Of a stretch of 64,000 bases of DNA, positions 38,716 to 49,695 are shown one piece after another. Within the stretch, counting starts at the first letter, position 1; every line of letters starts with the position of its first letter. The notes beneath the pieces are model-generated. The model was not told where the DNA came from, ran no database searches, and saw only the letters and a list, made by a program, of their open reading frames with translations. Both the position numbers and the translations under genes were made by a program. This stretch comes from Paraburkholderia translucens (GTDB lineage Bacteria > Pseudomonadota > Gammaproteobacteria > Burkholderiales > Burkholderiaceae): the NCBI RefSeq assembly GCF_020881035.1, contig NZ_JAJITC010000014.1, forward strand, positions 117,719 to 181,718. The letters run 5' to 3'.

Positions 38716-39519
38716 TCAGGCGGTTCGCCCCAGCTCGCGCAGCATGCGCTGCACCGCGCGCGCGGTTTCGATCGGCTTTTCCATCGGATACAGATGGCTG
38801 CCCTCGATCCACTCGACGTGCCCGCCAGTCGCGCGCCGCGTCGCGTCGAGACCGGCCTGGCGGATTTCCTTCGAGCGGGTACCGGCGATGAATCCGACCG
38901 GCACCGGCGCGCCGCGCGCGAGCCGCGCGCCGAGCGTATGCGGCAGCGTCCGGTAGATCAGATATTCGGTGCGGCGATCGAACGCAAGCGCGCGAGCGCC
39001 GTCGGGCGAGTTCTGCGGAATACCGAAGTCGATGTAGTCGGACAGCATGCGCTCGTCCCAGCGCGCAAACGCGGGCTTCGAATGGAAGTGCCGCCATGCC
39101 TCGTCGCGGCTCGGCCACTGCGTGCGCCGCGTGCGCGTCGCGGCGGCCGGCGACAACCGCTCGTCGAGCCCGGTCCATTGCGAGACGCGCAGCATGCTGC
39201 TGCGCCAGCCCGCGATCACCGGCGAGTCGAGCATCACGACGCCCCTCACCCATTGCGGCTTCTTGAGCGCCGCCATCAGTGACAGATAACCGCCGAGCGA
39301 ATGCCCGACGAGCCACACCGGCTGCTCGTATTTGCGGCCGATGTCGTCGAGCAGTTGCTCGACCAGATGCGGCCAGTCCTGCGTGACCGGAAAGCGCGGA
39401 TCATGGCCGATCCGCTCGATGAAGCGCACGTCGTAGTCGTCGGAGAGCTCGGCGAAAATCGTCCGGTAAGTCGAAGCCGGAAAGCCGTTTGCGTGCGAGA
39501 AATGGATGATGTTTTTCAA
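38716..39519 (-). CDS. Alpha/beta-fold hydrolase
   Basis: 267 residues. It begins MKNIIHFSHANGFPASTYR, with oxyanion HANG, nucleophile elbow VGHSLGGYLSL, and a likely catalytic His in EGSHLYPMEKP near the C-terminus. It is not similar enough by eye to the hydrolase at 29678-30562 to call them paralogues. Substrate unknown. It lies 105 bp before pyrG and 118 bp after comEC. Confidence 0.85.
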   Translation of the reverse strand: MKNIIHFSHANGFPASTYRTIFAELSDDYDVRFIERIGHDPRFPVTQDWPHLVEQLLDDIGRKYEQPVWLVGHSLGGYLSLMAALKKPQWVRGVVMLDSPVIAGWRSSMLRVSQWTGLDERLSPAAATRTRRTQWPSRDEAWRHFHSKPAFARWDERMLSDYIDFGIPQNSPDGARALAFDRRTEYLIYRTLPHTLGARLARGAPVPVGFIAGTRSKEIRQAGLDATRRATGGHVEWIEGSHLYPMEKPIETARAVQRMLRELGRTA

Positions 39520-39637
39520 CTGCGGCTATCTCCGTTGTGTTCTTTTGCGCGCGGGCGGATACATTGCCTTTGCCGCCGCTTATGTCGCCGATGGTGTCTG
39601 TCGTTCGCGCTGCCGCACCCATCGAGCCGCAACGCGC

Positions 39638-42256
39638 TCAGCGCTCCATCCAGTAGCGGCGCTGCGTATCGCGGTAGCGCTCCAGCGTGAGTACGGCGCC
39701 CCCCTTGGCTTGTGCGCCCGGATCGACGTCGACCCGCACCGCGCCGTCGCGGTCGCTGCGCCCGAGCTCGATATCACGCGCCAGGTAGCGCGCGAACACG
39801 CCGTCATTCGGATGATGGAAGCGATTCTCGTAGCCTACCTGAAATAACGCGATGGACGGATCGACAGAGTCGAGGAACGGCTCGGTCGACGACGTCCGGC
39901 TGCCATGATGCGGCACCATCAACACTTGCGAGCGCAGCATGTTGCGATCACGCGCGAGCAGCGCGCGTTCGGTCGGCGCTTCGATGTCGGCGGTCAGCAG
40001 GGCCGCGAAGCGCTGCGCGTGGACACCGGCGCGCATCCCCGCCTCGTCTGCGGTGATGGCCGGCAAGGTACTGACCCTGAGCACGCAGCAATGATCGTTC
40101 GACCTGGCCGTGAATGCGCCAGCGTCCGGCCACAGCACGGTGAACTCGACACCGTCCCATTGCCAGCGCTGCCCCGCCACGCACGGCAACGTCTGCGCGT
40201 CGTGCTGCTTCGCCTTGGGCCACAGCGCATGGTCCGGCTCCAGGCCGGCCACCAGCTGACGCACCTCGATCACCTCGAGCACGGCCCGCGCGCCGCCCGC
40301 GTGATCCGAATCAGCGTGACTGACCATCAGCGTATCGAGCGTCGTCACGCCTTGCGCCTGCAGGAACGGCACCACCACCCGCTCGCCCGCGTCCGTCGAT
40401 TCGGGTCCGGGCCCCGTATCGAACAGCAGCGCGTGATGCGCGGTCTGCACGAGGACCGACGTACCCTGCCCGACATCGAGCGCAGTCAGACGGAATGCCC
40501 CCGATGGCTCGGCGAGCGCGCCGTCCGCGCTGGGCAGCAGAAGCGGCAGCCACGTCAGAGGCGCGGCCCAGCGCAACGGCCAGCCGCGCGGCGCGAGACA
40601 CCACAGCACGCCGAGCGCCGCCGAGGCGAGCGCCCACGCGTGCGGCTGCGGCAACCAGAGCGTCCAGCGCGGTCCCGACAACGGCTGCAAGCCAGCCGCG
40701 AGAGCGTCGAGCAGTGTGTGCGCGGCGCGCCACGCGAGCGCGTCGAACGGCACGGGCAACGCGACGCCCGCGAGCACCGTCGGTGTAACCAGCAGGCTCA
40801 CCCACGGAATCGCGAACGCGTTCGCAAGCGGACCGACGAGCGGAATCTGCGCGAACCAGTACGCGGTCAGCGGCGCGAGCGCGATCGTCACCGCGAACTG
40901 CACGTGCGCGGCGCTGCGCAGCCGTTCGACGAGTGCGCGCAGATGCCCGATCGATGCCCGGCATAGCGCCTGCCACCGGGCTCGGAGTGGGCTGCCCTCA
41001 TCATGACGGGACGCCTGGGAATCCCGCCGACGCGGCCGCCCGGACATCGCGAACAGGATCGCGCCGACCGCGCAGAACGACAGCCAGAATCCGGCCGACA
41101 CGACCGCCCACGGATCGATCAGCAGCACCAGCCCGAGCGCCCACGCGAGCACGGTGGAGCGCGCGAAGCGACGGCCGCTGAGGAACGCCAGCGCGACGAG
41201 CGCGGACATCCACAGTGCGCGTTGCGCGGGCACGTTGAAGCCGGCGAGCGCCGCATACAGCGCGGCGAACATTACACCGGCCGTTGCGCCGACGAGCTGA
41301 GCGGGCAAGCGCAGCGGCCAATTGCGGCCGACCCACCCCGAGCGGCGCCACACCGCGGCCGCGAGCCAGCCGGCCAGAGCCGCGGCGAGGCCGATATGCA
41401 GCCCGGAAATCGCCACCAGATGGCTCGTGCCGGTGCCGCGCATCCATCTGCGGTCGGCCGGGCTCATTTCGTCCTGCGCGCCGATCGCGAGCGCCACCAC
41501 GATGCCGCGATGCGGCGCATCGGCGAGCACCGCGTCGATGCGCGCACGCAACGCGGCGCGCCAGCGGTCGACCAGGACGGCGAGTCCGCGCGCCCGACCG
41601 GCGAGGCGCCGCGCACGATCCGGCGCGCTCACGTAGCCGGTCGCGCGGACGTTGCGCGCGAGCAGATTCGCCTCGGTATCGCGCACGCCGAAATTCGCGT
41701 TGCCGTGCGGACGCTTCAAGCGCACGGTCAGACGCCAGCGCTCGCCCGGTTCGAGCCGCGGCGCCGGGGCGCCGCGCGCGATCCACGTCAGCTGGATCAC
41801 GCGCGGGAAAGCGGCAAGCCGCGCATCGTTGGTGTCGACGTTGAACAGGAAGCGTGCGCCTTTGTCGTCGCGCGTCGGCAAACCCTTGATACTGCCGGTG
41901 ACCTCGATATCGCGTCCTTCCCACGCGTGCGGCAGGCCCACCGCGAGACGCGTTTGCGCGCGCCCCGCTGCATAGCCGAAGCCGACACTGATCGCCGCGC
42001 ACCACACGGCGACCCAACCGGCCACCCGTCGCATGCGGACTCCGCGCCAATTCCGCCGAGCGGGCGCGTGCCGGGATTCGGGCTCGTACTTCGCACCGGC
42101 AGCGCCCGCCCCATGGGCACTCAGGCCCCACACCGCCACGCCCACCGCCGCGCAGCCGGCCAGAATCAACGCCCACCATTCGCCCATACCCGGCAACACC
42201 GCCTGCCGCTGCAGCCAGATCACCCCCAACGCAAACCCGCACCAGATCGCCCGCAT
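39638..42256 (-). CDS. comEC: ComEC/Rec2-family DNA-uptake channel
   Basis: 872 residues. The N-terminal OB-like DUF4131 region is flanked by hydrophobic segments; the central Competence domain is a polytopic membrane channel (GTGTSHLVAISGLHIGLAAAL is the family signature); the C-terminal MBL domain has VSHADSDHAGG. ComEC passes single-stranded DNA across the inner membrane in natural transformation. It is full length with no disruption, so DNA-uptake capacity may exist, but the type IV pilus genes are not in this window. Confidence 0.93.
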   Translation of the reverse strand: MRAIWCGFALGVIWLQRQAVLPGMGEWWALILAGCAAVGVAVWGLSAHGAGAAGAKYEPESRHAPARRNWRGVRMRRVAGWVAVWCAAISVGFGYAAGRAQTRLAVGLPHAWEGRDIEVTGSIKGLPTRDDKGARFLFNVDTNDARLAAFPRVIQLTWIARGAPAPRLEPGERWRLTVRLKRPHGNANFGVRDTEANLLARNVRATGYVSAPDRARRLAGRARGLAVLVDRWRAALRARIDAVLADAPHRGIVVALAIGAQDEMSPADRRWMRGTGTSHLVAISGLHIGLAAALAGWLAAAVWRRSGWVGRNWPLRLPAQLVGATAGVMFAALYAALAGFNVPAQRALWMSALVALAFLSGRRFARSTVLAWALGLVLLIDPWAVVSAGFWLSFCAVGAILFAMSGRPRRRDSQASRHDEGSPLRARWQALCRASIGHLRALVERLRSAAHVQFAVTIALAPLTAYWFAQIPLVGPLANAFAIPWVSLLVTPTVLAGVALPVPFDALAWRAAHTLLDALAAGLQPLSGPRWTLWLPQPHAWALASAALGVLWCLAPRGWPLRWAAPLTWLPLLLPSADGALAEPSGAFRLTALDVGQGTSVLVQTAHHALLFDTGPGPESTDAGERVVVPFLQAQGVTTLDTLMVSHADSDHAGGARAVLEVIEVRQLVAGLEPDHALWPKAKQHDAQTLPCVAGQRWQWDGVEFTVLWPDAGAFTARSNDHCCVLRVSTLPAITADEAGMRAGVHAQRFAALLTADIEAPTERALLARDRNMLRSQVLMVPHHGSRTSSTEPFLDSVDPSIALFQVGYENRFHHPNDGVFARYLARDIELGRSDRDGAVRVDVDPGAQAKGGAVLTLERYRDTQRRYWMER

Positions 42257-42369
42257 TCACCCTCCTCGCCGCTGGTGCCGGGCGATGTCACGCGCCGGCG
42301 AACGGGCAACAGCAAGCCCGCCGGGCGTGGGCATCGCCCGGCGCGAATCCCTTCTACCAACGGAATCGA

Positions 42370-43158
42370 TTATGCAGAGGAAAGCGCGAGTCGCGGCAGC
42401 GCGGCGAGCGCGTTAGCCGTTGTGCCAAGGGCGGCTGCGTCGGATGAGACACCGCGCAGTTGCCCGAGGCTCGCGCCGATCGCCGGAATCTGTTCCGGCG
42501 AGTTGCGCTGCTTGTACATCCACGACGGCGCGATATCGGGCGCATCGGTCTCGACGACGAGCGCGTCGAACGGCAGTTGCCCGGCGAGCCGCCGGATCTG
42601 CCTCGCACGCTCGAACGTCAGGTTGCCGCCGAAGCCGAGATGCATGCCCTGATCGATATAAGCCTGAGCCTGCTGGAAACTGCCATTGAACGCGTGCGCG
42701 ATGCCGCGATGGATCTGATGCCGGCGCAGCCCCTTGAGCACCTGATCCTGTGATTTGCGCACATGGCAGATCACCGGCAGACCGAATTCGCGCGCGAGTT
42801 GCAACTGGCTGTTGTAGAAAAACTGCTGACGCGCATCGTCGAGACCCGCGACGAAATAGTCGAGCCCGATCTCGCCGACGCCGACGAAGCGTGGATCGTC
42901 GAGACTCGCCTCGATCTCCATGCGCAGCACGTCGAGGTCGGCGTCGACGGCGCCCGGCGTGTACATCGGATGGATACCGAGCGCGTACGCGCCGCCGTCG
43001 ATGCGGTGCGCGAGTTCGCGCACCGCCGTGAAGTTCTGTCGCCCGATCGCCGGAATCACGATGCGCGACACGCCCGCATGGCGCGCGGACGCCGCGACCG
43101 CGTCACGGTCGGCGTCGAACTCCGAAGCGTCGAGATGGCAGTGCGTATCGATCCACAT
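42370..43158 (-). CDS. TatD-family metal-dependent DNase/hydrolase
   Basis: 262 residues. WIDTHCHLDASEFD at the start gives the HxH metal ligands; GEIGLDYF, PVICHVRKS, HAFNGS and the late ETDAPDIAP complete the TatD set. These act as 3'-5' exonucleases or D-amino-acyl-tRNA deacylase-like hydrolases. It could be the YcfH-like paralogue rather than TatD itself, so no symbol is given. It lies between lolD and comEC. Confidence 0.9.
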   Translation of the reverse strand: MWIDTHCHLDASEFDADRDAVAASARHAGVSRIVIPAIGRQNFTAVRELAHRIDGGAYALGIHPMYTPGAVDADLDVLRMEIEASLDDPRFVGVGEIGLDYFVAGLDDARQQFFYNSQLQLAREFGLPVICHVRKSQDQVLKGLRRHQIHRGIAHAFNGSFQQAQAYIDQGMHLGFGGNLTFERARQIRRLAGQLPFDALVVETDAPDIAPSWMYKQRNSPEQIPAIGASLGQLRGVSSDAAALGTTANALAALPRLALSSA

Positions 43159-43259
43159 GGGCTGTCTCGCTGGCAGTGGGATCGGACCGAAGGTGGCCTC
43201 GCGGTCCGTGGTGGCCGTCAGTCACCGTTGCAACTCGCAACGGCCGTGCCGGACCGCGT

Positions 43260-44007
<748 letters not shown>

Positions 44008-44015
<8 letters not shown>

Positions 44016-45261
44016 AACGCAGCGCCTCCGCCGGACGAACCTTCGCGCCGCGCCAGCTCGGATAGAGCGTCGCGAGCGCGGACAGCACGAACGCGATGAT
44101 GCCGATGCGCGCGACGTCGCCCGGAACCAGCTCGGACGGCAGCTCGCTGATGAAGTACACCGACGGCGGCAGGAACTGCACGCCGAGCAGATGCTCGATC
44201 ATCGGCACGAGCCACGGAATGCTCCACGCGATCAGACAGCCGAGCACGACGCCGGTGGCCGTGCCGATGAAGCCGATCGTCACCCCCTGCACGACGAAGA
44301 TCTTCATGATCGAGCCGGGCTGCGCGCCGAGCGTGCGCAGGATCGCGATATCGGCCTGCTTGTTGGTCACCGTCATCACCAGCGACGACACGAGGTTGAA
44401 CGCGGCCACGGCAATGATCAACGTCAGGATGATGAACATCATGCGCTTTTCGATCTGCACCGCCGAGAACCAGGTCTTGTTCTGCTGGGTCCAGTCGCGA
44501 ATGTACAGATCGCCCGACAGCGTGCGCGCGAGCTGATGCGCGACTTCCGGCGCGCGCTGCATGTCGGTCAGGCGCAGCCGCACGCCGGTCGGCGCGGGCA
44601 GCCGGAACAGCGCCTGCGCATCCTTGATGTTGATGAGCGCGAGCGTGCTGTCGTATTCATAATGGCCCGACTCGAAGATGCCGACCACCGTGAACTGCTT
44701 GAGCCGCGGCAGCATGCCGGCCGGGGTGATCGTGCCTTCGGGCGCGACCAGCGTGATCTTGTCGTTCAACTGCACGCCGAGACTGGCGGCGAGGTCCGCG
44801 CCGAGCACGATACCGAAGTCGCCCGGCACGAGATCGGTCAGCTTGCCGGCCTTCATTTCCTTGCCGATGTCCGACACTTCGGGTTCGAGCGCCGGCTCGA
44901 TGCCGCGCAACGCGACGCCGCTCACCGCGTCCTGGCGCGTGAGCAGCGCCTGCGCTTCGACGTAGGGGGCCGCACCGATCACCTGTTTGTTCTGGCGCGC
45001 TTCCTTCGCGGTCAGCTGCCAGTCGGGCATCGAGCCGGTCGGCGAAAAGATCTCGACGTGCGCGAGCACCGACAACATGCGGTCACGCACCTCTTTCTGA
45101 AAGCCGTTCATCACCGACAGCACGACGATCAACGCCGCGACGCCCAGCGCGATGCCCGACATCGACACGAGCGCGATGAACGAAATGAAGCCGTTACCGG
45201 TCGTGCGCTTGCCGGCGCGCGTGTAGCGCCAGCCAATCTGCCATTCGTAGGGAAATTTCAA
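44008..45261 (-). CDS. lolC: LolC/LolE-family lipoprotein-releasing permease
   Basis: 417 residues from a TTG at 45261 (read LKFPYEWQIGWRY). This is the only start that gives the family N-terminus; the frame continues upstream to 45531 as Arg/Ala-rich sequence. It has one membrane segment near 27-50 (VSMSGIALGVAALIVVLSVMNGFQ), a periplasmic MacB-like domain, and three more segments at the C-terminus. Only one LolC/E gene accompanies lolD here, so the transporter may be a homodimer of the LolF type. Confidence 0.93.
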
Positions 45262-45581
45262 GCGAATCCTTTTGTGGGTTCTTCGACTGCGTGCCGGGTG
45301 CGGTGGACACCTGGCGCCTGCCGTGCGGCCCGAGCGTCGTGATCGTTGGGCTCCCGGCGGTGCGGATCGTTCCTCGCGCTCACTTAGCCGCCGTGCGGCT
45401 GCGCCGGTGCGCGTACGCGCGACGGCAGGGCGCGCCACCGCGCCACGCCCGGCGCCGCGTCCAGCGATCAAGCGCGAAGTTTGCCACACATGCCGCCGGC
45501 TCGCGCAAAGGACTCGCCATCGACAAACCAACCTCCCTTCATCGAAATACCCGGATTGTTTGCCCTACAATGCGCAGCATC
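45262..45581. other. 320 bp divergent gap between lolC and the RpfE-like gene
   Basis: GC-rich up to about 45500, then AT-richer. It holds the -10-like TACAAT at 45566-45571 just before the RpfE-like gene. No good lolC promoter or coding sequence is recognised. Confidence 0.5.
45566..45571 (+). promoter_or_regulatory. Possible -10 element of the RpfE-like/recJ unit
   Basis: TACAAT with a weak TCGAAA -35 (4 of 6 matches, 18 bp spacing, 45542-45547). It overlaps the first in-frame ATG (45570) and would start transcription about 4-5 nt before the ATG at 45582. Confidence 0.3.
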
Positions 45582-46679
45582 ATGCCTGCCGACCGCCTCC
45601 ATCTTCTGCTGCCCTTCGCGCTGCCCGCCGCGGCCGACGCCTCCACCGCGCTTCATGACATCCGCAGTCCCGCACTCGACACGCTGATCGCGCGCGCGAC
45701 GCTCGTCGAACGCGTGATCGGCGAGGATTTTCAGCGCACGCTGCCGCACGAGCGCTGGGTCGCGCGACAATTCGGCGCGCTGCCCGACGGCGCATCGTCC
45801 GCCGCCGACGAAGCGCCGCTCGCGCCTTACATGCTGCGCGCCGACGGCGGGGACCCCGGCAGCGCGACATGGGCCTGCGTGCAGCCGGTGCATGTGCACA
45901 TCGCGCACGACCACCTCGTGCTGATCGACCCCGCTTCGCTCGATCTGTCGGACGAGGAAGCAGGCACGCTGCTCGCGATCGCGCGTCCGTTGATCGAGGA
46001 ACTCGGCGTGCGCATCGAAGCGCCGAAGCCGACCCGCTGGTATCTGTCGAGCGATGCCTTCGGCACGCTCGCGGGTGCCTCGCCGTTGCGCGCGAGCGGT
46101 CGCAACATCGAGATCTGGCTGCCGCACGAAGCGCATTCCGGCGAACGCTCGCGCGCATGGATGAAGCTGCAGAACGAAGTGCAGATGGCGTGGTTCGAGC
46201 ATCCGGTCAACGAAGCGCGCGAGGCGCGCGGTCTGCCGGCCGTCAACTCGATCTGGTTTCACGCGCAGGGCGCGGCGCGGCCCGTGCGCAGTCCGTTCGC
46301 GCAAGTGCTGTCCGATGCCGCCGCAACGCGCGGTCTCGCGCTCAGCGCCGGTGTCGCGGCAGGCGCGCCGCCGGCCTCGTACGGCGCACTATCCACCTTG
46401 CTGCGCGGCGCGTCCAACGGCCGCGGCGCAACGCTCGTCGAACTCGATCCGTTCTCGGCGCCCTACGTCGAACAGGACTGGGCACGCTGGAACCAGGCAT
46501 TCGCCGCGCTGCAGACCGACTGGTTCGAGCCCGCGCTCGCAGCGCTGCGCTCGGGAGAGCTCGCCGAACTCGGCCTCACGCTATGCGGCGACACCGGCTC
46601 GGTGACGCTGACGGTCACGCGCGGCGATCTGCGCAAATTCTGGCGGCGGCGCGTGCTGGCCTCGCTTTTCATCGAATGA
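45582..46679 (+). CDS. RpfE-like conserved protein (COG4255-type)
   Basis: 365 residues from the ATG at 45582 (MPADRLHLLLPFALPAAAD). The ATG at 45570 is possible but overlaps a -10-like hexamer. Visible features are WVQPVHVHI-like WACVQPVHVHIAHDHLVLID, WYLSSDAFGTL, LQNEVQMAWFEHPVNEAREARGLPAVNSIWF and a C-terminal WRRRVLASLFIE. I assign it to the RpfE-type family mainly by its N-terminal pattern and by gene order: rpfE-recJ-prfB-lysS is the Xanthomonas rpf arrangement. Biochemical function unknown; no membrane segment. Confidence 0.7.
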   Translation: MPADRLHLLLPFALPAAADASTALHDIRSPALDTLIARATLVERVIGEDFQRTLPHERWVARQFGALPDGASSAADEAPLAPYMLRADGGDPGSATWACVQPVHVHIAHDHLVLIDPASLDLSDEEAGTLLAIARPLIEELGVRIEAPKPTRWYLSSDAFGTLAGASPLRASGRNIEIWLPHEAHSGERSRAWMKLQNEVQMAWFEHPVNEAREARGLPAVNSIWFHAQGAARPVRSPFAQVLSDAAATRGLALSAGVAAGAPPASYGALSTLLRGASNGRGATLVELDPFSAPYVEQDWARWNQAFAALQTDWFEPALAALRSGELAELGLTLCGDTGSVTLTVTRGDLRKFWRRRVLASLFIE

Positions 46680-46695
46680 TCCACGGCCCTCTTGC

Positions 46696-48402
46696 ATGAC
46701 CCGAATCGTTACGCGCCCCTGCTCCCCCGTCGACGCGGAAGTACTGACCCGCTGCGGCCTGCATCCGGTGCTCGCACGCCTGTACGCAGCGCGCGGCGTG
46801 CGCCTGCCCGAAGACGTCGAAACCGGCCTCGCGCGGCTCGTGCCGCCCGCCGAACTGAAAGGCTGCGACGCGGCCGCCGAACTGCTCGCCGACGCGCTCC
46901 AGCAGCAACGCCGCATGCTCGTCGTCGCCGACTACGACTGCGACGGCGCGACCGCCTGCGCGGTCGCGGTGCGCGGGCTGCGCATGTTCGGCGGGCGCAT
47001 CGATTATCTGGTGCCCAATCGCATGGAGCACGGCTACGGGCTCACGCCGGACATCGTCGATCTGGCGGCGCGCAGCGCGGCCGGCAAGCCCGATCTGCTG
47101 ATCACCGTCGACAACGGCATCGCGAGCGTCGACGGCGTCGCGGCGGCCAACGCGCTCGGCATCGACGTGCTCGTCACCGATCACCACCTGCCCGGCGACG
47201 AATTGCCCGCCGCGCGCGCGATCGTCAATCCAAATCAGCCGGGCTGCACGTTTCCGAGCAAGTGCCTCGCCGGCGTCGGCGTGATGTTCTACGTGCTGCT
47301 CGCGCTGCGCGCGGAATTGCGCCGCCGTGGCGCGTTCGGCGATGCGCTGCCGGAGCCGCGCCTCGACGGCCTGCTCGATCTGGTCGCGCTCGGCACCGTC
47401 GCCGACGTCGTCAAACTCGACGGCAATAACCGCGTGCTGGTCGCGCAAGGTCTGCAGCGCATTCGCCGCGGCCGCATGCAGCCGGGCATCGCCGCGCTGT
47501 TTCGCGCCGCCGCACGCGATGCGCGCAACGCGTCCGGTTTCGACCTCGGTTTCGCGCTCGGGCCCCGCCTGAACGCGGCGGGACGGCTGTCGGACATGTC
47601 GCTCGGCATCGAATGCCTGACCACCGACGATGTCGGCCGCGCATGGGAACTGGCGCAGCAACTCGACGCGATGAACCGCGAGCGCCGCGAAATCGAGGCC
47701 GGCATGCAGCAGCAGGCGCTCGACGACCTGTCCACCGTCGATCCCGATGGTTCGACCACCATCGCGGTGTTCAATCCGGGCTGGCACCAGGGCGTGATCG
47801 GCATCGTCGCGGGGCGCCTGAAGGAGAAATTCCACCGTCCGTCGTTCACGTTCGCGCCGGCCGACGAGACCGGCGTGCTCGTCAAAGGCTCGGGCCGCTC
47901 GATCGCGGGCTTCCATCTGCGCGACGCGCTCGATCTGATCTCGAAGCGCGAACCGGACCTGATCGTCAAATTCGGCGGCCACGCGATGGCCGCGGGCCTG
48001 ACGATCGCCGCCGCCGACGTGCCGCGCTTCACGGCCGCGTTCGAGGCGGTCGGCCGCGAATGGCTGTCCGAAGAGGCGCTCGCGCGCACGCTGGAAACCG
48101 ACGGCGAGCTCGAAGATGCGTACTTCACGCCGCAGTTCGTCGAGATGCTCGACGCGGCCGTGTGGGGCCAAGGTTTTCCGGCACCGGTGTTTTCGGGCGA
48201 ATTCGAAGTCGCCTCGCAGGCGCTCGTGAAGGACAAGCACCTGAAGCTGCAACTGCTGCGCGGCCGTCAGCGCTTCAACGCGATCTGGTTCAACCACACC
48301 GATACGCTGCCCGCGCGCACGACCGTCGCCTACCGGCTCGCGAGCGATACGTGGAACGGCGTGTCGCGCGTGCAACTGATCGTCGAGCACGCGGCGAGCT
48401 GA
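46696..48402 (+). CDS. recJ: RecJ single-strand-specific 5'-3' exonuclease
   Basis: 568 residues. DHH-family metal motifs are VVADYDCDGATA, ITVDNGIAS and the DHH itself in VTDHHLPGD, then the DHHA1 region with NPGWHQGVIGIVAGRLKE and FGGHAMAAGLTI, and a C-terminal OB-fold. It acts in RecF-pathway recombination, mismatch repair and base-excision repair. It starts 16 bp after the RpfE-like gene. Confidence 0.97.
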   Translation: MTRIVTRPCSPVDAEVLTRCGLHPVLARLYAARGVRLPEDVETGLARLVPPAELKGCDAAAELLADALQQQRRMLVVADYDCDGATACAVAVRGLRMFGGRIDYLVPNRMEHGYGLTPDIVDLAARSAAGKPDLLITVDNGIASVDGVAAANALGIDVLVTDHHLPGDELPAARAIVNPNQPGCTFPSKCLAGVGVMFYVLLALRAELRRRGAFGDALPEPRLDGLLDLVALGTVADVVKLDGNNRVLVAQGLQRIRRGRMQPGIAALFRAAARDARNASGFDLGFALGPRLNAAGRLSDMSLGIECLTTDDVGRAWELAQQLDAMNRERREIEAGMQQQALDDLSTVDPDGSTTIAVFNPGWHQGVIGIVAGRLKEKFHRPSFTFAPADETGVLVKGSGRSIAGFHLRDALDLISKREPDLIVKFGGHAMAAGLTIAAADVPRFTAAFEAVGREWLSEEALARTLETDGELEDAYFTPQFVEMLDAAVWGQGFPAPVFSGEFEVASQALVKDKHLKLQLLRGRQRFNAIWFNHTDTLPARTTVAYRLASDTWNGVSRVQLIVEHAAS

Positions 48403-48474
48403 AATCTTCCGCAAAATCAACCGCGAAGACGCGCCGGATCGGCCGCCGGGCTCCGGCGCGGCGTGCCGATCGGC

Positions 48475-48480
48475 TATAAT
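48475..48480 (+). promoter_or_regulatory. Possible prfB -10 element
   Basis: A perfect TATAAT, 32 nt before the prfB ATG, in an AT-rich patch after GC-rich DNA; no convincing -35. An 8 bp stem (GCGCCGGA / TCCGGCGC, 48431-48459) lies just upstream, after the recJ stop. Confidence 0.4.
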
Positions 48481-48512
48481 TTCTGCTTTTTACGAAGCTA
48501 TACAAGATCGAC

Positions 48513-49617
48513 ATGGAAGCGGAACGTCTCAACGCGATCGAAGCCTCTCTGGCCGACCTGCGCAAGCGCGCGGACGACCTACGGAGGTATCTTTGACTAC
48601 GACGACAAAGCACTGCGACTAATCGAAGTCAACCGCGAACTCGAAGACCCGGACGTCTGGAACGATGCGAAGCACGCCCAGGCACTCGGTAAGGAAAAGA
48701 AGCTGCTCGACGACACGGTCGGCAAGCTCACGTCGATCACCAATGACGTGCGCGACGCGCAAGACCTGTTCGACATGGCGCGCGAAGAAGCCGACGACGA
48801 CACGCTGCTCGCCTGCGAGGGCGACGCCCAGGCCATCGAAGCGCGCGTCGCCGACATGGAATTCCGCCGGATGTTCGCCAACCCGGCCGACCCCAACAAC
48901 GCGTTTCTCGACATCCAGGCCGGCGCCGGCGGGACGGAAGCGTGCGACTGGGCGTCGATGCTGCTGCGCCAGTATCTGCGCTACTGCGAGCGCAAGGGCT
49001 TCAAGACCGAAGTGCTCGAGCAGACCGACGGCGACGTCGCCGGCATCAAGAACGCGACGATCAAGATCGAAGGCGAATACGCGTACGGCTTCCTGCGCAC
49101 CGAAACCGGCGTGCACCGTCTCGTGCGCAAGTCGCCGTTCGACTCGTCGGGCGGCCGGCATACGTCGTTCTCGTCGGTGTTCGTGTACCCGGAAATCGAC
49201 GACTCGATCGAAGTCGAAATCAATCCGGCCGATCTGCGCATCGACACGTACCGGGCCTCGGGCGCGGGCGGTCAGCACATCAACAAGACCGACTCCGCGG
49301 TGCGGATCACGCACATGCCGTCGGGCATCGTCGTGCAATGCCAGAACGACCGCTCGCAGCACCGCAACCGCGCCGAGGCAATGGCCATGCTGAAATCGCG
49401 CCTGTACGAAGCGGAAATCCGCAAGCGGCAGGCCGAGCAGGACAAGCTCGAAGCCGGCAAGACCGATGTGGGCTGGGGTCACCAGATCCGCTCGTACGTG
49501 CTCGACAACAGCCGCATCAAGGATTTGCGCACCAACGTCGAAATCAGCAACACGAAGAGCGTGCTCGACGGCGACCTCGATCCGTTCATCAGCGCGAGCC
49601 TGAAACAGGGCGTCTAA
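48513..49617 (+). CDS. prfB: Peptide chain release factor 2, with programmed +1 frameshift
   Basis: Frame one starts at the ATG at 48513 and runs 27 codons to an in-frame TGA at 48594-48596. Reading one base later from 48595 gives 340 more codons, 367 residues in all, the usual RF2 size. The site has the classic parts: an internal Shine-Dalgarno GGAGG, then TAT, slippery CTT and TGA followed by C. The RF2 anticodon-like loop (SPF within VRKSPFDSSGGRH) and the catalytic GGQ (RASGAGGQHINK) are present. RF2 reads TGA, so low RF2 favours the shift and autoregulates the gene. The coding join is 48513-48593 plus 48595-49617. Confidence 0.97.
48584..48597 (+). promoter_or_regulatory. prfB programmed +1 frameshift site
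   Basis: Sequence GGAGGTATCTTTGAC region: Shine-Dalgarno-like GGAGG, one TAT codon, slippery CTT, the stop TGA at 48594 and a C after it, which weakens termination. This is the same architecture as in E. coli prfB. Confidence 0.93.
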
Positions 49618-49695
49618 GCGCAGACGGCGCGGCCGCCTTCACCGATTTCCCGCACGCGGCGCACGCCGCTGCGGGCCACCGAATACCCAATCATC

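Noticed and set aside
43201..43245. Inverted repeat CCGTTGC / GCAACGG between lolD and tatD
   Set aside because: No T-tract and no known operator; could be chance.
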